A stretch of DNA of 64,000 nt from Reyranella sp. GTDB taxonomy: Bacteria; Pseudomonadota; Alphaproteobacteria; Reyranellales; Reyranellaceae. The translations under genes were made by a program, and so were the position numbers. Below, in pieces: positions 41,185-49,749 of this stretch; positions within the stretch are counted from its first letter, which is position 1; every line of letters starts with the position of its first letter. The stretch is taken from contig NZ_JAUSBN010000040.1 in the NCBI RefSeq assembly GCF_030651995.1, forward strand, positions 1-64,000, written 5' to 3'. The notes under the pieces were generated by a model. That model worked only from the letters and a program-made list of their open reading frames with translations. It was not told the DNA's origin and ran no database searches.

Positions 41185-42177
41185 TCAGGCGGGCGGCGTG
41201 TAGCGCACGACCTTCTGATCGATCGCCCCGAAGATCGACTTGCCGGCGCGATCGAACATCTCGATGCGGATGTGATCCCCGAAGCTCATGAACGGCGTTA
41301 CGGGCTTGCCGCCATCGATCGTCTCGCGCACGCGCCGCTCGGCGATACAGGAGCAGCCGACGGCAGCATCGCGGTTCGCCACCGTCCCCGAGCCGACGAT
41401 GGTCCCCGCCTCCAGGTGCCGTGTGCGCGCGGCGTGCGCAATCAGCTGGCCAAAATCGAACGTGAGGTCCGTCGCGGCGTTCGGATGCCCGAACTCCTTT
41501 CCATTGAGCGTGGAGATCAGCGGCCGGTCGAGCCGCGCGCCGTTCCAGTCGTCGCCGAGTTCGTCCGGCGTCACGGCAACGGGAGCAAAGGCCGTCGCAG
41601 GCTTGCCGTGGAAGAAGCCGAAGCCTTTTGCGAGTTCGCCCACGATGACGTTGCGCAGCGACACATCGTTCAGGATCGTGACCAGCTTGATGTGCTTTCG
41701 CGCCGCTTCCGGCGAAATGCCCATCGGCACGTCGTCGACGATTACACCGATCTCGCCCTCGAAGTCGATGCCCCAGGCCTCGTCGGCCATCTCGATCTCG
41801 TCGTTGGGCCCGATGAAGGAATCCGAGCCGCCCTGGTACATCAGCGGGTCGGTCCAGAAGGACGGCGGCATCTCGACGCCGCGCGCCTTGCGTACCAGTT
41901 CGACATGCACGACGTAGGCCGAGCCGTCGGCCCACTGGTAGGCGCGCGGCAGCGGTGCCGCCAGCGCCGTCGTGTCGAGCTCGAACGAGCCCACGGCCTT
42001 GTCGTCCTCGAGCTGCTCGGCCAGCGCCCGCAGCTTGGGCGCAATCGTCGCCCAGTCGTCGAACGCCTTCTGCATCGTCGGCGCCACCGTGGTGGCCCGG
42101 ACGCCGCGCGTCAGGTCGCGATTCACCACGATCAGCGTGCCGTCGCGGCCGCCTTCCTTGAGCGATCCCAGTTTCAT
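41185..42177 (-). CDS. fahA: Fumarylacetoacetate hydrolase family protein
   Basis: A 330-residue FAH-fold enzyme. In this operon it should cleave 4-fumarylacetoacetate to fumarate and acetoacetate. Metal-site features are ARTRHL..., FIGPNDEIEMADEAWGIDFEGEIGVIVDD (Glu ligands) and the second part SLRNVIVGELAKGFGFFHGKP with TIVGSGTVANRDAAVGCSC. It is shorter than eukaryotic FAH (about 420) and matches the bacterial catabolic form. It lies 13 bases after hmgA. Confidence 0.9.
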   Translation of the reverse strand: MKLGSLKEGGRDGTLIVVNRDLTRGVRATTVAPTMQKAFDDWATIAPKLRALAEQLEDDKAVGSFELDTTALAAPLPRAYQWADGSAYVVHVELVRKARGVEMPPSFWTDPLMYQGGSDSFIGPNDEIEMADEAWGIDFEGEIGVIVDDVPMGISPEAARKHIKLVTILNDVSLRNVIVGELAKGFGFFHGKPATAFAPVAVTPDELGDDWNGARLDRPLISTLNGKEFGHPNAATDLTFDFGQLIAHAARTRHLEAGTIVGSGTVANRDAAVGCSCIAERRVRETIDGGKPVTPFMSFGDHIRIEMFDRAGKSIFGAIDQKVVRYTPPA

Positions 42178-42190
42178 TGTGGCGTCTTCC

Positions 42191-43339
42191 CTATTCCGCA
42201 GCCTGTTTCATGTCCGGCGGCCGCCAGGACTTCACATACCCCTCGAACTCGACACCGGCCGGCATCGCCGCGACGTCGAGCGCATCGCGTGTATCGATCA
42301 TCACCGCGACCTCGTCGGTTTCGGTCTTGCCGCCCTTGGTCGCGGCATCGAAGGCCTTGGGGTGCGGCCCGTGGGTGAAGCCGGTGGGATGGACCGTCAT
42401 CATGCCGGGATGGATGTTGTCTCGGCTGAAGAAGCTGCCCTTGTGATAGAAGATCACTTCCTCGAAATCGTCGTTGTTGTGGAAGAACGGCAGGCGCAGC
42501 GCCTCCGGGTCGCTCTCGAACGGCCGCGGCACGAAAGTGCAGACGACGAACCGGCCGGTCGCCCAGGTCGTATGCGCCGACGGCGGCAGATGCGCGCGAT
42601 GGCTCATCAGCGGCCGCAGGTCGCGCCAGTTGATGCGAACGACGCTGAGATCGCCGTGCCAGCCCACCGCATCGAGCGGATTGAAGGGGTAGGTCACGGT
42701 CGAAAGCGCGTTGCGCCGTTTCACCGAGACCTTCCAGGTGCGCTCGTCCTGCTGGGCGCGGAAGGCCTCGTCGATACGCGGCGTGTCGAGCATTGCCGGA
42801 TCGAAGATCGCGTGGCGGCCGACCAGCCCCTTCTCCGGCAGGGTGAAATGATCGTTCGTCGCCTCGATCATCAGCGACACGGTGGGCCTCGCGGGCTCCA
42901 GGCGCCACATGGTCCCGCGCGGGATGACGAGATAGTCGCCCTCGACATAGTCGAGATGCCCGTAGTCGCAGAAGAGCGCGCCGTTACCCTCGTGGATGAA
43001 AAGAAGCTGATCGCCGTCGCTGTTGCGGGCCAGCTCCCGCATCGGCTCCTCCAGCCGCCAGTAGCGCATCTGCATGTGGCTGTTGTCCATGACGAGCTCG
43101 GCTTCCCAGGGATTGGTCCGGGCCGTCGCCAGCTTGTTCAGATCGAGCGCGCGCGGGCGGATCGGGCCGTCGAATTCGACCCAGTCGGTCGGCTTGTGCC
43201 TGTGGTGGAACTGCGCGGAGGGGCCGAAGAAGCCCTCCTTGCTGATCTCGCGCTCATAGGTGCCTTCGGGCAGCCGGACATGTGCCTGTCGTGAGGCGGT
43301 GCCCTCGATCTGGCGAAGCGGAATCCAGTTCTTGGCCAT
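42191..43339 (-). CDS. hmgA: Homogentisate 1,2-dioxygenase
   Basis: A 382-residue Fe(II) dioxygenase that opens the ring of homogentisate to maleylacetoacetate. Family parts are REISKEGFFGPSAQFHHRHK, DGDQLLFIHEGNGALFCDYG, VIPRGTMWRLEP and the iron site in HPGMMTVHPTGFTHGPHPKA. It is shorter than the 430-residue human form but has the usual bacterial size. GGAGGAAACC precedes the ATG. It is between hppD (21 bases upstream) and fahA. Confidence 0.95.
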   Translation of the reverse strand: MAKNWIPLRQIEGTASRQAHVRLPEGTYEREISKEGFFGPSAQFHHRHKPTDWVEFDGPIRPRALDLNKLATARTNPWEAELVMDNSHMQMRYWRLEEPMRELARNSDGDQLLFIHEGNGALFCDYGHLDYVEGDYLVIPRGTMWRLEPARPTVSLMIEATNDHFTLPEKGLVGRHAIFDPAMLDTPRIDEAFRAQQDERTWKVSVKRRNALSTVTYPFNPLDAVGWHGDLSVVRINWRDLRPLMSHRAHLPPSAHTTWATGRFVVCTFVPRPFESDPEALRLPFFHNNDDFEEVIFYHKGSFFSRDNIHPGMMTVHPTGFTHGPHPKAFDAATKGGKTETDEVAVMIDTRDALDVAAMPAGVEFEGYVKSWRPPDMKQAAE

Positions 43340-43360
43340 GGTTTCCTCCGTTGTTCGTTT

Positions 43361-44452
43361 CTAGGCCTTGAGTACGCCGCGGCGGATCTGGTCGAGTTCG
43401 ATCGATTCGAACAGCGCGCGGAAGTTGCCCTCGCCGAAGCCCTCGTTGCCGCGGCGCTGGATGATCTCGAAGAAGATCGGGCCGATCACCGTCTGGGTGA
43501 AGATCTGCAGCAATAGGCCACCGCCCTTGGTCGGCGCGCCGTCGATCAGGATGCGATCGGCGGACATCCGCTGGAGGTTCTCGCCATGGCCCGGCAGGCG
43601 TGTATCGACCTGTTCGTAATAGGTGTCAGGCACATCCTGGAACGGCACGCCCTTGAGCTTGAGTGCCTCGACCGACTCGTAGATGTCGCCGGTGCCGAGC
43701 GCGATGTGCTGGATGCCCTCGCCGTGATAGGCGGAAAGGTATTCCTGAATCTGCGACTTGTCGTCGGAGCTTTCGTTGATCGGGATGCGGATCTTGCCAC
43801 AGGGGCTGGTCATCGCCTTGGACTTGAGGCCGGTCAGCTTGCCCTCGATGTCGAAGTAGCGGATCTCGCGGAAATTGAAGAGCCGTTCGTAGAAGTCGGC
43901 CCACTCGGCCATGCGGCCGCGATGCACGTTATGGGTCAGGTGGTCGATGTAGGTCAGGCCGACGCCCTTGGGATTGCGGTCGACACCCGGCAGATACTCG
44001 AAGTCGACATCGTAGATCGAGCCGCGCTCGCCGTAACGATCCACGAGATAGAGCAGCGAATCGCCGATACCCTTTATCGCCGGGATGTTGAGTTCCATCG
44101 GCCCGACCTTGCCCTCGACGCCCCAGGCGCCGAGCGAGAGCGCGCGCTTGTAGGCAGCACCGGCATTCTTCACGCGGAACGCGATGGCGCAGACACTCGG
44201 TCCGTGCACGCGCGCGAAGCCCTGGGCGAAGCTCTCCTTCTCCCCGTTGACGATGAAATTCACGTCGCCCTGGCGGAAGAGCGAGACGTCCTTGGAGCGA
44301 TGCTTCGCCACCTTGGTGAAGCCCATGCTCTCGAACAGGGCGCCGAGCGCCGCGGGATCGGGGGCCGTGTATTCGACGAACTCGAACCCGTCGGTGCCCA
44401 TCGGGTTCACTGCGTCGATCTCCAGGATCTTGGCTTCGCTGACACTTGCCAT
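43361..44452 (-). CDS. hppD: 4-hydroxyphenylpyruvate dioxygenase
   Basis: A 363-residue VOC-fold Fe(II) enzyme that makes homogentisate from 4-hydroxyphenylpyruvate. Iron ligands are visible: His in YIDHLTHNV, His in [11 protein letters not shown] and Glu in [11 protein letters not shown]. The N-terminal non-catalytic domain has [20 protein letters not shown]. It is the first gene of the operon hppD-hmgA-fahA-maiA-AsmA-like. GGGAGGTC precedes the ATG. An 18-bp palindrome lies in the 40-base gap to the divergent MarR gene. Confidence 0.95.
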   Translation of the reverse strand: MASVSEAKILEIDAVNPMGTDGFEFVEYTAPDPAALGALFESMGFTKVAKHRSKDVSLFRQGDVNFIVNGEKESFAQGFARVHGPSVCAIAFRVKNAGAAYKRALSLGAWGVEGKVGPMELNIPAIKGIGDSLLYLVDRYGERGSIYDVDFEYLPGVDRNPKGVGLTYIDHLTHNVHRGRMAEWADFYERLFNFREIRYFDIEGKLTGLKSKAMTSPCGKIRIPINESSDDKSQIQEYLSAYHGEGIQHIALGTGDIYESVEALKLKGVPFQDVPDTYYEQVDTRLPGHGENLQRMSADRILIDGAPTKGGGLLLQIFTQTVIGPIFFEIIQRRGNEGFGEGNFRALFESIELDQIRRGVLKA

Positions 44453-44472
44453 GTTTGACCTCCCGGCTGAAT

Positions 44473-44490
44473 TAGTTTCAAATGTAACTA
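44473..44490. promoter_or_regulatory. MarR-type operator between hppD and marR
   Basis: TAGTTTCAAATGTAACTA; 14 of 18 positions are symmetric, with perfect outer arms TAGTT and AACTA. It fills most of the 40-base gap between the divergent hppD and MarR-type genes, two bases before the MarR ATG, so one bound dimer could shut both promoters. Its size suits a MarR dimer. Confidence 0.65.
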
Positions 44491-44492
44491 TT

Positions 44493-44954
44493 ATGTCGAG
44501 CGAAGTGCAAGTCCTCGAACTGGAGAAATTCCTTCCCTACCGCCTGTCCGTCCTGGCCCAGCTGGTCAGCGAGTCACTGCACGATCTATACGCCGGCCCC
44601 TATGGCCTCAGCGTTACGCAATGGCGTGTGATGGCGGCGCTGGGGCGGTTCGCCCCCCTCACCGCCTCCGATGTGGGTCAGCGTATCGTCATGGACAAGG
44701 TGGCGGTCAGCCGAGCCGTCGCCGGCCTGATGAGGCGCGGCCTTGTCGAACGGTCTGCCGATCTCGACGACCGCCGCCGAGCCTCCCTGCATCTCACGCC
44801 GAAAGGCCGCGCGATGCATGCGGATATCGTGCCCATGGCCCTGAAATTCGAAGCCGAACTCTACCAAGCCCTGTCCGCCGAGGAGCGCCAGACCCTCAAC
44901 GGCTTGTGTGAACGCCTGTTCGCCCATGCCAAGCTGTTGAGAAACCGCCCCTGA
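44493..44954 (+). CDS. MarR-family regulator of homogentisate catabolism
   Basis: A 153-residue winged-helix protein: [67 protein letters not shown] and [14 protein letters not shown] (wing). It probably represses hppD-hmgA-fahA-maiA and itself until homogentisate or 4-hydroxyphenylpyruvate accumulates, by analogy with divergent hmgR-type genes (inference). The ATG at 44493 is preceded by little ribosome-binding sequence; the operator occupies that space. Confidence 0.85.
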   Translation: MSSEVQVLELEKFLPYRLSVLAQLVSESLHDLYAGPYGLSVTQWRVMAALGRFAPLTASDVGQRIVMDKVAVSRAVAGLMRRGLVERSADLDDRRRASLHLTPKGRAMHADIVPMALKFEAELYQALSAEERQTLNGLCERLFAHAKLLRNRP

Positions 44955-45019
44955 GGGCGCCTTGTGGCCCCGACTCCCCATGCTATAACGCCCGCCTCTT
45001 ATGATTCTGGGAGGCAGGA

Positions 45020-45484
45020 TTGGCTAAGGCCGCCCAGCGCCCACCGGTGAAGCCGGTGCTGGTGCTCAATGGGCCCAATCTAAACATGCTGGGCAAGCGT
45101 CAGCCGGAGATTTACGGCCGCGAGACGCTGGCGGACGTCGAGGCGGCGTGCCGCGTCGAGGCGGCGCGCCTCGGTCTCGAGGTCGAGTTCGCCCAGAGCA
45201 ACCACGAGGGCGTGCTGGTCGACCACATCCAGGCCGCGCGCGATGGCAACTCCGGCATCGTCATCAATGCCGGGGCCTATACCCATACGTCCGTGGCCCT
45301 GCTCGACGCGCTGAACGCCGCCGAGCTGCCGGCCATCGAGGTCCATCTTTCCAACATCTACAAGCGTGAGAGATTCCGCCATCATTCCTACATCAGCCCG
45401 GCCGCGGTCGGAGTGATCGCGGGTCTCGGCTCTCAAGGCTATCTCCTTGCCCTCCAGGCGCTGGCGCGTCTGCTGGCACGCTGA
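45020..45484 (+). CDS. aroQ: 3-dehydroquinate dehydratase, type II
   Basis: A 154-residue enzyme of the shikimate pathway forming a dodecamer. Conserved parts are [21 protein letters not shown] (Tyr base near the end), [37 protein letters not shown] (substrate loop), [20 protein letters not shown] (His). The start appears to be TTG at 45020 with GGGAGGCAGGA before it. It precedes accB by 22 bases; aroQ-accB-accC is a common alphaproteobacterial arrangement. Confidence 0.95.
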   Translation: MAKAAQRPPVKPVLVLNGPNLNMLGKRQPEIYGRETLADVEAACRVEAARLGLEVEFAQSNHEGVLVDHIQAARDGNSGIVINAGAYTHTSVALLDALNAAELPAIEVHLSNIYKRERFRHHSYISPAAVGVIAGLGSQGYLLALQALARLLAR

Positions 45485-45506
45485 CCAACATCGGGAGCGT
45501 TTCTCC

Positions 45507-45977
45507 ATGGCAAAGTTCGAGCTGGACACGGAGTTCGTCCGCAAGCTGGCGACGATCCTCGAGGAAACCAACCTCGGCGAGATCGAATTGGCCGATGGCG
45601 AGCGGCGCGTCCGCGTCGCCCGCCCGACCGCCCCTGTTGTGCAGGCCGCACCGGTCGCGATGGCGGCAGCGCCCGCTGCCGCGGCAGCATCCATCGCCGC
45701 AACCGGCAGTGCCCCGGCCGCGGCGGGCGACCTCTCCAAGCATCCAGGTGTCGTGAAGTCGCCGATGGTGGGCACGGCCTATCTGGCACCGGAGCCCGGC
45801 AAGCCGAATTTCGTCTCCGTGGGCGACAAGGTGAATGCCGGCCAGACGCTGCTGATCATCGAGGCGATGAAGACATTCAATCCGATCAAGGCGCCCAAAG
45901 CCGGTACCGTCATGCAGGTCCTGATCGAGAATGCCCTGCCTGTGGAGTTCGGCGAACCGCTGATGATCGTCGAGTGA
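45507..45977 (+). CDS. accB: Acetyl-CoA carboxylase biotin carboxyl carrier protein
   Basis: A 156-residue BCCP. The N-terminal helix (MAKFELDTEFVRKLATILEE) binds AccC, an Ala/Pro-rich linker covers about 45-75, and the biotinyl domain follows: VKSPMVGTAYLAPEPGKPNF and IIEAMKTFNPIKAP, with biotin on Lys122 (E-A-M-K). The usual MKM is MKT here, seen in some homologues. Its stop overlaps a GTG that could start accC (GTGA). Confidence 0.95.
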   Translation: MAKFELDTEFVRKLATILEETNLGEIELADGERRVRVARPTAPVVQAAPVAMAAAPAAAAASIAATGSAPAAAGDLSKHPGVVKSPMVGTAYLAPEPGKPNFVSVGDKVNAGQTLLIIEAMKTFNPIKAPKAGTVMQVLIENALPVEFGEPLMIVE

Positions 45978-45991
45978 AGGCCTCGGCGCCG

Positions 45992-47335
45992 ATGTTCGAC
46001 AAGGTCCTGATCGCCAATCGCGGCGAGATCGCCCTCCGCATCCATCGCGCCTGCCGCGAGATGGGCATCCAGACGGTCGCGGTCCATTCGACCGCCGACA
46101 GCGACGCGATGCATGTACGGCTGGCCGACGAATCGGTCTGCATCGGACCGCCGGCGGCGCGCGACAGTTATCTCAACATTCCCGCGATCCTGTCGGCCGC
46201 GACAATCGCCGGCGCCGATGCCATCCATCCCGGCTACGGGTTCCTGTCGGAGAATGCCCGCTTCGCCGAAGCGGTCGAGGCGCACGGTTTCACCTTCATC
46301 GGCCCGACGTCGCAGCACATCGCCATGATGGGCGACAAGATCGTGGCCAAGCAGACCGCCAAGGACCTCGGCCTGCCGCTGGTCCCCGGTTCGCCCGGCC
46401 CGGTCGAATCGATCGAGGAAGTGATCGAGCTGGGCGGCAAGATCGGGTGGCCGGTCCTGATCAAGGCCGTTGCCGGCGGTGGCGGACGCGGCATGAAGGT
46501 CGTGGAGAATGCGGAGGCCGCCGCGGAGGCCTTCTCCCTCGCACGCACCGAAGCCAAGGCCGCATTCAGCAACGACGCCGTCTATCTCGAAAAGTACCTT
46601 CCCCGGCCGCGCCATATCGAGATCCAGGTGCTGGGCGACGGACTGGGCGCCGGGATTCATCTCGGCGAACGCGACTGCTCGCTGCAGCGCCGGCACCAGA
46701 AGGTGCTCGAGGAAGCACCGTCGCCGGCCCTCAATGCCGAACAGCGCAACAGGATCGGCGAACTCGCCGCCGATGCCGTCCGAAAGCTCAAGTATCGCGG
46801 CGCCGGCACGATGGAGTTTCTGTATCAGGATGGCGAATTCTACTTCATCGAGATGAACACCCGCCTGCAGGTCGAGCACCCGATCACCGAGGCGGTGACC
46901 GGTATCGACCTGGTGCGCGAGCAGATCCGCATAGCCTCCGGTGCCCCCCTGGGGCTCACGCAGAAGGACATAGTAATCCAGGGCCATGCCATCGAGTGCC
47001 GGATCAACGCCGAGAATCCCGAGACGTTCGTGCCCTGCCCCGGCCTCGTCACCGAGTATCACGCGCCCGGCGGCCTGGGCGTGCGCGTCGATTCCGGCCT
47101 CTATGCCGGCTACTCGATCCCGCCCTACTACGATTCGATGGTCGCCAAGCTGATCGTGAACGGCAGCAGCCGCAACGAATGCCTGATGCGCCTGCGGCGC
47201 TCGCTCGAGGAATTCGTGATCGGCGGCATCGACACCACGATCCCGCTACACCGGCGCATCATCGGCGAGCAGGCCTTCATCGACGGCGACTACGACATCC
47301 ACTGGCTGGAGAAGCTGGTCGGCCTCAAGAAATAG
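45992..47335 (+). CDS. accC: Acetyl-CoA carboxylase, biotin carboxylase subunit
   Basis: A biotin carboxylase of about 447 residues that carboxylates BCCP-biotin with ATP and bicarbonate. It shows MFDKVLIANRGEIALRIHRA, DAIHPGYGFLSENARFAEAV, the ATP-grasp Gly-rich loop VAGGGGRGMKVVE, and the catalytic EMNTRLQVEHPITE. I start at ATG 45992, where homology begins; GTG 45974 overlapping the accB stop is the alternative. It is followed by aat after seven bases. Confidence 0.95.
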   Translation: MFDKVLIANRGEIALRIHRACREMGIQTVAVHSTADSDAMHVRLADESVCIGPPAARDSYLNIPAILSAATIAGADAIHPGYGFLSENARFAEAVEAHGFTFIGPTSQHIAMMGDKIVAKQTAKDLGLPLVPGSPGPVESIEEVIELGGKIGWPVLIKAVAGGGGRGMKVVENAEAAAEAFSLARTEAKAAFSNDAVYLEKYLPRPRHIEIQVLGDGLGAGIHLGERDCSLQRRHQKVLEEAPSPALNAEQRNRIGELAADAVRKLKYRGAGTMEFLYQDGEFYFIEMNTRLQVEHPITEAVTGIDLVREQIRIASGAPLGLTQKDIVIQGHAIECRINAENPETFVPCPGLVTEYHAPGGLGVRVDSGLYAGYSIPPYYDSMVAKLIVNGSSRNECLMRLRRSLEEFVIGGIDTTIPLHRRIIGEQAFIDGDYDIHWLEKLVGLKK

Positions 47336-47342
47336 CGCCGGC

Positions 47343-47993
47343 ATGCTGGAGATCACCCCGGACCTCCTGCTGCAGGCCTATCGCATCGGCGTCTTTCCCA
47401 TGGGAGAGAGCCGCGACGATCCCAAGCTCTACTGGCTCGATCCGCGCCTGCGCGCGGTGCTGCCGCTCGATGGCTTCCATCTTTCGCATCGGCTGGCGCG
47501 CACGGTCCGCGGCGGCCACTTCGAGGTGAGCGCCGATACCGCCTTTGCGGACACGGTGCGGGCCTGCGCCGAGCCGCGCCCGGGCCATCCGGAAAGCTGG
47601 ATCAACGAGCCGATCGTCGCCCTTTACACGGAGTTGCACGCCCGCGGCCATGCCCACAGCCTGGAGTGCCGCGTGGACGGCCGGCTGGTGGGTGGGCTCT
47701 ACGGCGTCTCGATCGGAGCCGCCTTCTTCGGCGAGAGCATGTTCAGTCGCGAGCGGGATGCCTCGAAGGTGGCGCTCGTCCATCTGGTGGCGCGGCTGAT
47801 CCGAGGCGGCTTCGCCCTGCTCGACTGCCAGTTCATGACCGAGCACCTGCGCAGCTTCGGTGCGATCGAGATCCCACGGGACGATTTCAAGGCGCGGCTG
47901 GCCGAGGCGATCGACCGGCCGGCGACTTTTCAGCGTGAGCTGGGCGGCGCGGACCCCTGCGCCATCGTGCAGGAGAGCACGCGCAGATCGTAG
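47343..47993 (+). CDS. aat: Leucyl/phenylalanyl-tRNA-protein transferase
   Basis: A 216-residue enzyme that adds Leu or Phe to proteins with N-terminal Lys or Arg, marking them for ClpS-ClpAP. Family parts are LLLQAYRIGVFPMGESRDDP, WINEPIVALYTELHARGHAHSLE, GLYGVSIGAAFFGESMFSRERDASKVAL and LLDCQFMTEHLRSFGAIEIPR. Both clpS and clpA are in the window, so the N-degron pathway is complete here. The 3' end overlaps the opposing DUF2155 gene by 64 bases. Confidence 0.95.
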   Translation: MLEITPDLLLQAYRIGVFPMGESRDDPKLYWLDPRLRAVLPLDGFHLSHRLARTVRGGHFEVSADTAFADTVRACAEPRPGHPESWINEPIVALYTELHARGHAHSLECRVDGRLVGGLYGVSIGAAFFGESMFSRERDASKVALVHLVARLIRGGFALLDCQFMTEHLRSFGAIEIPRDDFKARLAEAIDRPATFQRELGGADPCAIVQESTRRS

Positions 47994-48391
47994 ACGCCGT
48001 GGTCGAGCGCCGACAGCGACGGTGTCGAGGCAAACATCCAGCCAGCGAACAGCTTCTCCTCCGCCTGACCGGGCTTGTGGTCGATGATGGTGAGATAGGC
48101 TACGGATTCAGGGGGTGCCTCGGGTACGTTCACCAGGCAATCGCCGACGGTGATCTCGAGCGTGCCGAAGCGCGTCGACTTTCCGACCGGCGCGTAGAAG
48201 CGCTGGGTGCGGGCGGTCACCTTGTCCAGCCCCTGCAGCTCGGCCGACCGTATGCCCGGACCGTCGGGCACCGGCCGAAGATTGGCATTGCCCGGACGTT
48301 GCGGCGGTTGCTGCGCGGGTGGAAGTGGTGTTTGCGCCGACGCCGTGCCGATACCGGCTGCCAGGACGGCAAACACGATCAGCCCGCGCAT
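47930..48391 (-). CDS. DUF2155-domain exported protein
   Basis: A 153-residue protein with a signal peptide (IVFAVLAAGIGTASAQ), a Pro/Gln-rich stretch and a DUF2155 domain: ARTQRFYAPVGKSTRFGTLEI, TVGDCLVNVPEAPPESVAYL and FAGWMFASTPSLSALDHGVYDLRVLSC, with two Cys. DUF2155 proteins are commonly next to aat and complex I NDUFA12 genes in alphaproteobacteria; function is unknown. Its last 21 codons are antisense to the end of aat. Confidence 0.85.
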   Translation of the reverse strand: MRGLIVFAVLAAGIGTASAQTPLPPAQQPPQRPGNANLRPVPDGPGIRSAELQGLDKVTARTQRFYAPVGKSTRFGTLEITVGDCLVNVPEAPPESVAYLTIIDHKPGQAEEKLFAGWMFASTPSLSALDHGVYDLRVLSCTMAQGSAPPSSR

Positions 48392-48393
48392 GC

Positions 48394-48621
48394 TCAATCC
48401 TTGGCGCGGGGCGGCGTCAACCCGTCGATCAGCTCGTGAAGCGCCTGCTTGATCTGCGCGGCGTCGCATCCCATCAGAACTCCGTCCTCCAGCGCGTCGG
48501 CGCAGAGGGTTTCGATTTCCTGGATGTTCTGGTTCAGGACTTTGATCTTTTCGAGGCACGACACTGGCTTGCCGTCGGGTTGCCGCCAGACCGGCGGTTC
48601 CTTCGAGGAATGGGCGCCCAT
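48394..48621 (-). CDS. Small conserved protein between mlaD and DUF2155 genes
   Basis: A 75-residue soluble protein with KIKVLNQNIQEIETLCADALEDGVLMGCDAAQIKQAL, probably two helices with two conserved-looking cysteines. I recognise no named family. ATG 48621 overlaps the mlaD stop by one base (TGATG), and the DUF2155 start lies two bases after its stop, so it is embedded in a tightly coupled set and is likely real. Confidence 0.7.
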   Translation of the reverse strand: MGAHSSKEPPVWRQPDGKPVSCLEKIKVLNQNIQEIETLCADALEDGVLMGCDAAQIKQALHELIDGLTPPRAKD

Positions 48622-49076
48622 CACTTGCTTCCCGTGCCGCCGAACATGAACTTGGCAATCAGCTCGGTGAGCGGGATCGAATCCTGCGTCTGCTCGATCT
48701 CCCCGCCGCTCTTCAGCATCGTCTTGTCGCCCCCGGGCTCGAGCACGACCACCATGCCGCCCAGCAGCGACTCGCTCACGATCTTGGCGTGCGTGTCCGC
48801 CGGCAGATTTACGTTCGATGCGATACCGAGGCGCACGACGGCCTGATAGGTCTTCGGATCCAGGCTGAACGAGGTGACGCTGCCGACCTTCACGCCGCTC
48901 AAGGTCACGTCCGCACCACGCTTCAGCCCGTCGATGCGCCCAAACCGGGCGACGAGCTCGTAGCCATCCGGCCCGGCGCGGTCGGATTTGGAAAAGGCAT
49001 AGACGACGAAGGCGCCGGCCACCACCAGCACCAGCGCGCCCACGATCGTCTCGACAACGTTACGGCCCACGCTCAT
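48621..49076 (-). CDS. mlaD: Lipid-transport MCE protein MlaD
   Basis: A 151-residue protein with one N-terminal membrane anchor (IVGALVLVVAGAFVVYAF) and a single MCE domain: YELVARFGRIDGLKRGADVTLSGVKVGSVTS and VSESLLGGMVVVLEPGG. MlaD hexamers bind phospholipids in the periplasm as part of MlaFEDB. The partner genes mlaE and mlaF are not next to it. It lies 24 bases downstream of the NDUFA12 gene. Confidence 0.9.
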   Translation of the reverse strand: MSVGRNVVETIVGALVLVVAGAFVVYAFSKSDRAGPDGYELVARFGRIDGLKRGADVTLSGVKVGSVTSFSLDPKTYQAVVRLGIASNVNLPADTHAKIVSESLLGGMVVVLEPGGDKTMLKSGGEIEQTQDSIPLTELIAKFMFGGTGSK

Positions 49077-49100
49077 GCCCTCTGCTCGCTGCCTGCCGCG

Positions 49101-49451
49101 TCAGCCTGGCCGCCAGGCCTCGTAAACCGGCTTCGGCTTCTCGCCTTCCGACAGCGCATGGCCCGGAGGCCTGTAGGCATGATCGGTTCCCGTGAGATTG
49201 GGAAGATGTTCCTTCTGCCACGGCTTGCGCGGTACGCCGCCGACGGGCGGCGGTTCGGCGAGCGTGTAATGCAGCCAACCATGCCATTCGGGAGGAACTC
49301 GCGATGCCTCGGCGACGCCGTTGTACATGACCCAACGCTTGCGCCGCATTCCAGGGACGAGGCGCCTGTCCTGAAAGTAGCGGTTTCCTTCCGCATCCGT
49401 GCCGACGAGTTCGCCGCGCATCTTCGTGAAGAGCCAGGTGCCGATGATCAT
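49101..49451 (-). CDS. NADH:ubiquinone oxidoreductase NDUFA12-family accessory protein
   Basis: A 116-residue protein of the NDUFA12 (complex I B17.2) family, found in alphaproteobacteria and mitochondria. Family parts are GTWLFTKMRGELVGTDAEGNRYFQDR, RKRWVMYNGVAEASRVPPEWHGWLHYTL, and PNLTGTDHAYRPPGH. It supports assembly or stability of complex I at the inner membrane. It is divergent from nrdJ and shows no start alternative closer. Confidence 0.92.
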   Translation of the reverse strand: MIIGTWLFTKMRGELVGTDAEGNRYFQDRRLVPGMRRKRWVMYNGVAEASRVPPEWHGWLHYTLAEPPPVGGVPRKPWQKEHLPNLTGTDHAYRPPGHALSEGEKPKPVYEAWRPG

Positions 49452-49749
49452 GAACCAACCACTTCGTAGGGTAATGCGCGCTTGTACGCGGGCGCTTCAA
49501 TGCGTGCAACGCGACGCGAACCAGTCTCGATTCGAGTCAACCAGTGGCATGTTAAGGATGCGAATCCGCAAACTGTTGCGATCTTGCATCATCTAGTATC
49601 ATCAACACCCTGGTCTACAAAATATAGTTGCACGCACAAGATTTTGTAATTTACTATCCTCTCGTGCCCATATGTGCGTGTTCGATCTTGTATCGAACGC
49701 CCCCCGAGACAGGGACGAAATTCACGGGATCGGGCACGGGGGATCGTCG
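49452..49749. other. 298-bp AT-richer control region between NDUFA12 gene and nrdJ
   Basis: This stretch is clearly richer in A and T than its neighbours from about 49540 to 49680. It holds a sigma70-like promoter (49628-49657), the imperfect inverted repeats CAAAATATAGTTG (49618-49630) and ACAAGATTTTGT (49636-49647), and a long leader to ATG 49750. The repeats are possible NrdR sites, but they are only about 17 bases apart, unlike standard NrdR pairs. Confidence 0.4.
49628..49657 (+). promoter_or_regulatory. Candidate sigma70 promoter of nrdJ
   Basis: TTGCAC (49628-49633), 18-base spacer, TACTAT (49652-49657). It would start transcription about 85 bases upstream of the nrdJ ATG. The imperfect repeats overlap it. 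Confidence 0.5.

Noticed and set aside
49452..49749. Cobalamin riboswitch upstream of nrdJ
   Set aside because: I looked for the conserved B12-box region and found none; a B12-dependent enzyme would not normally be shut off by B12. The region shows only a promoter and imperfect repeats.
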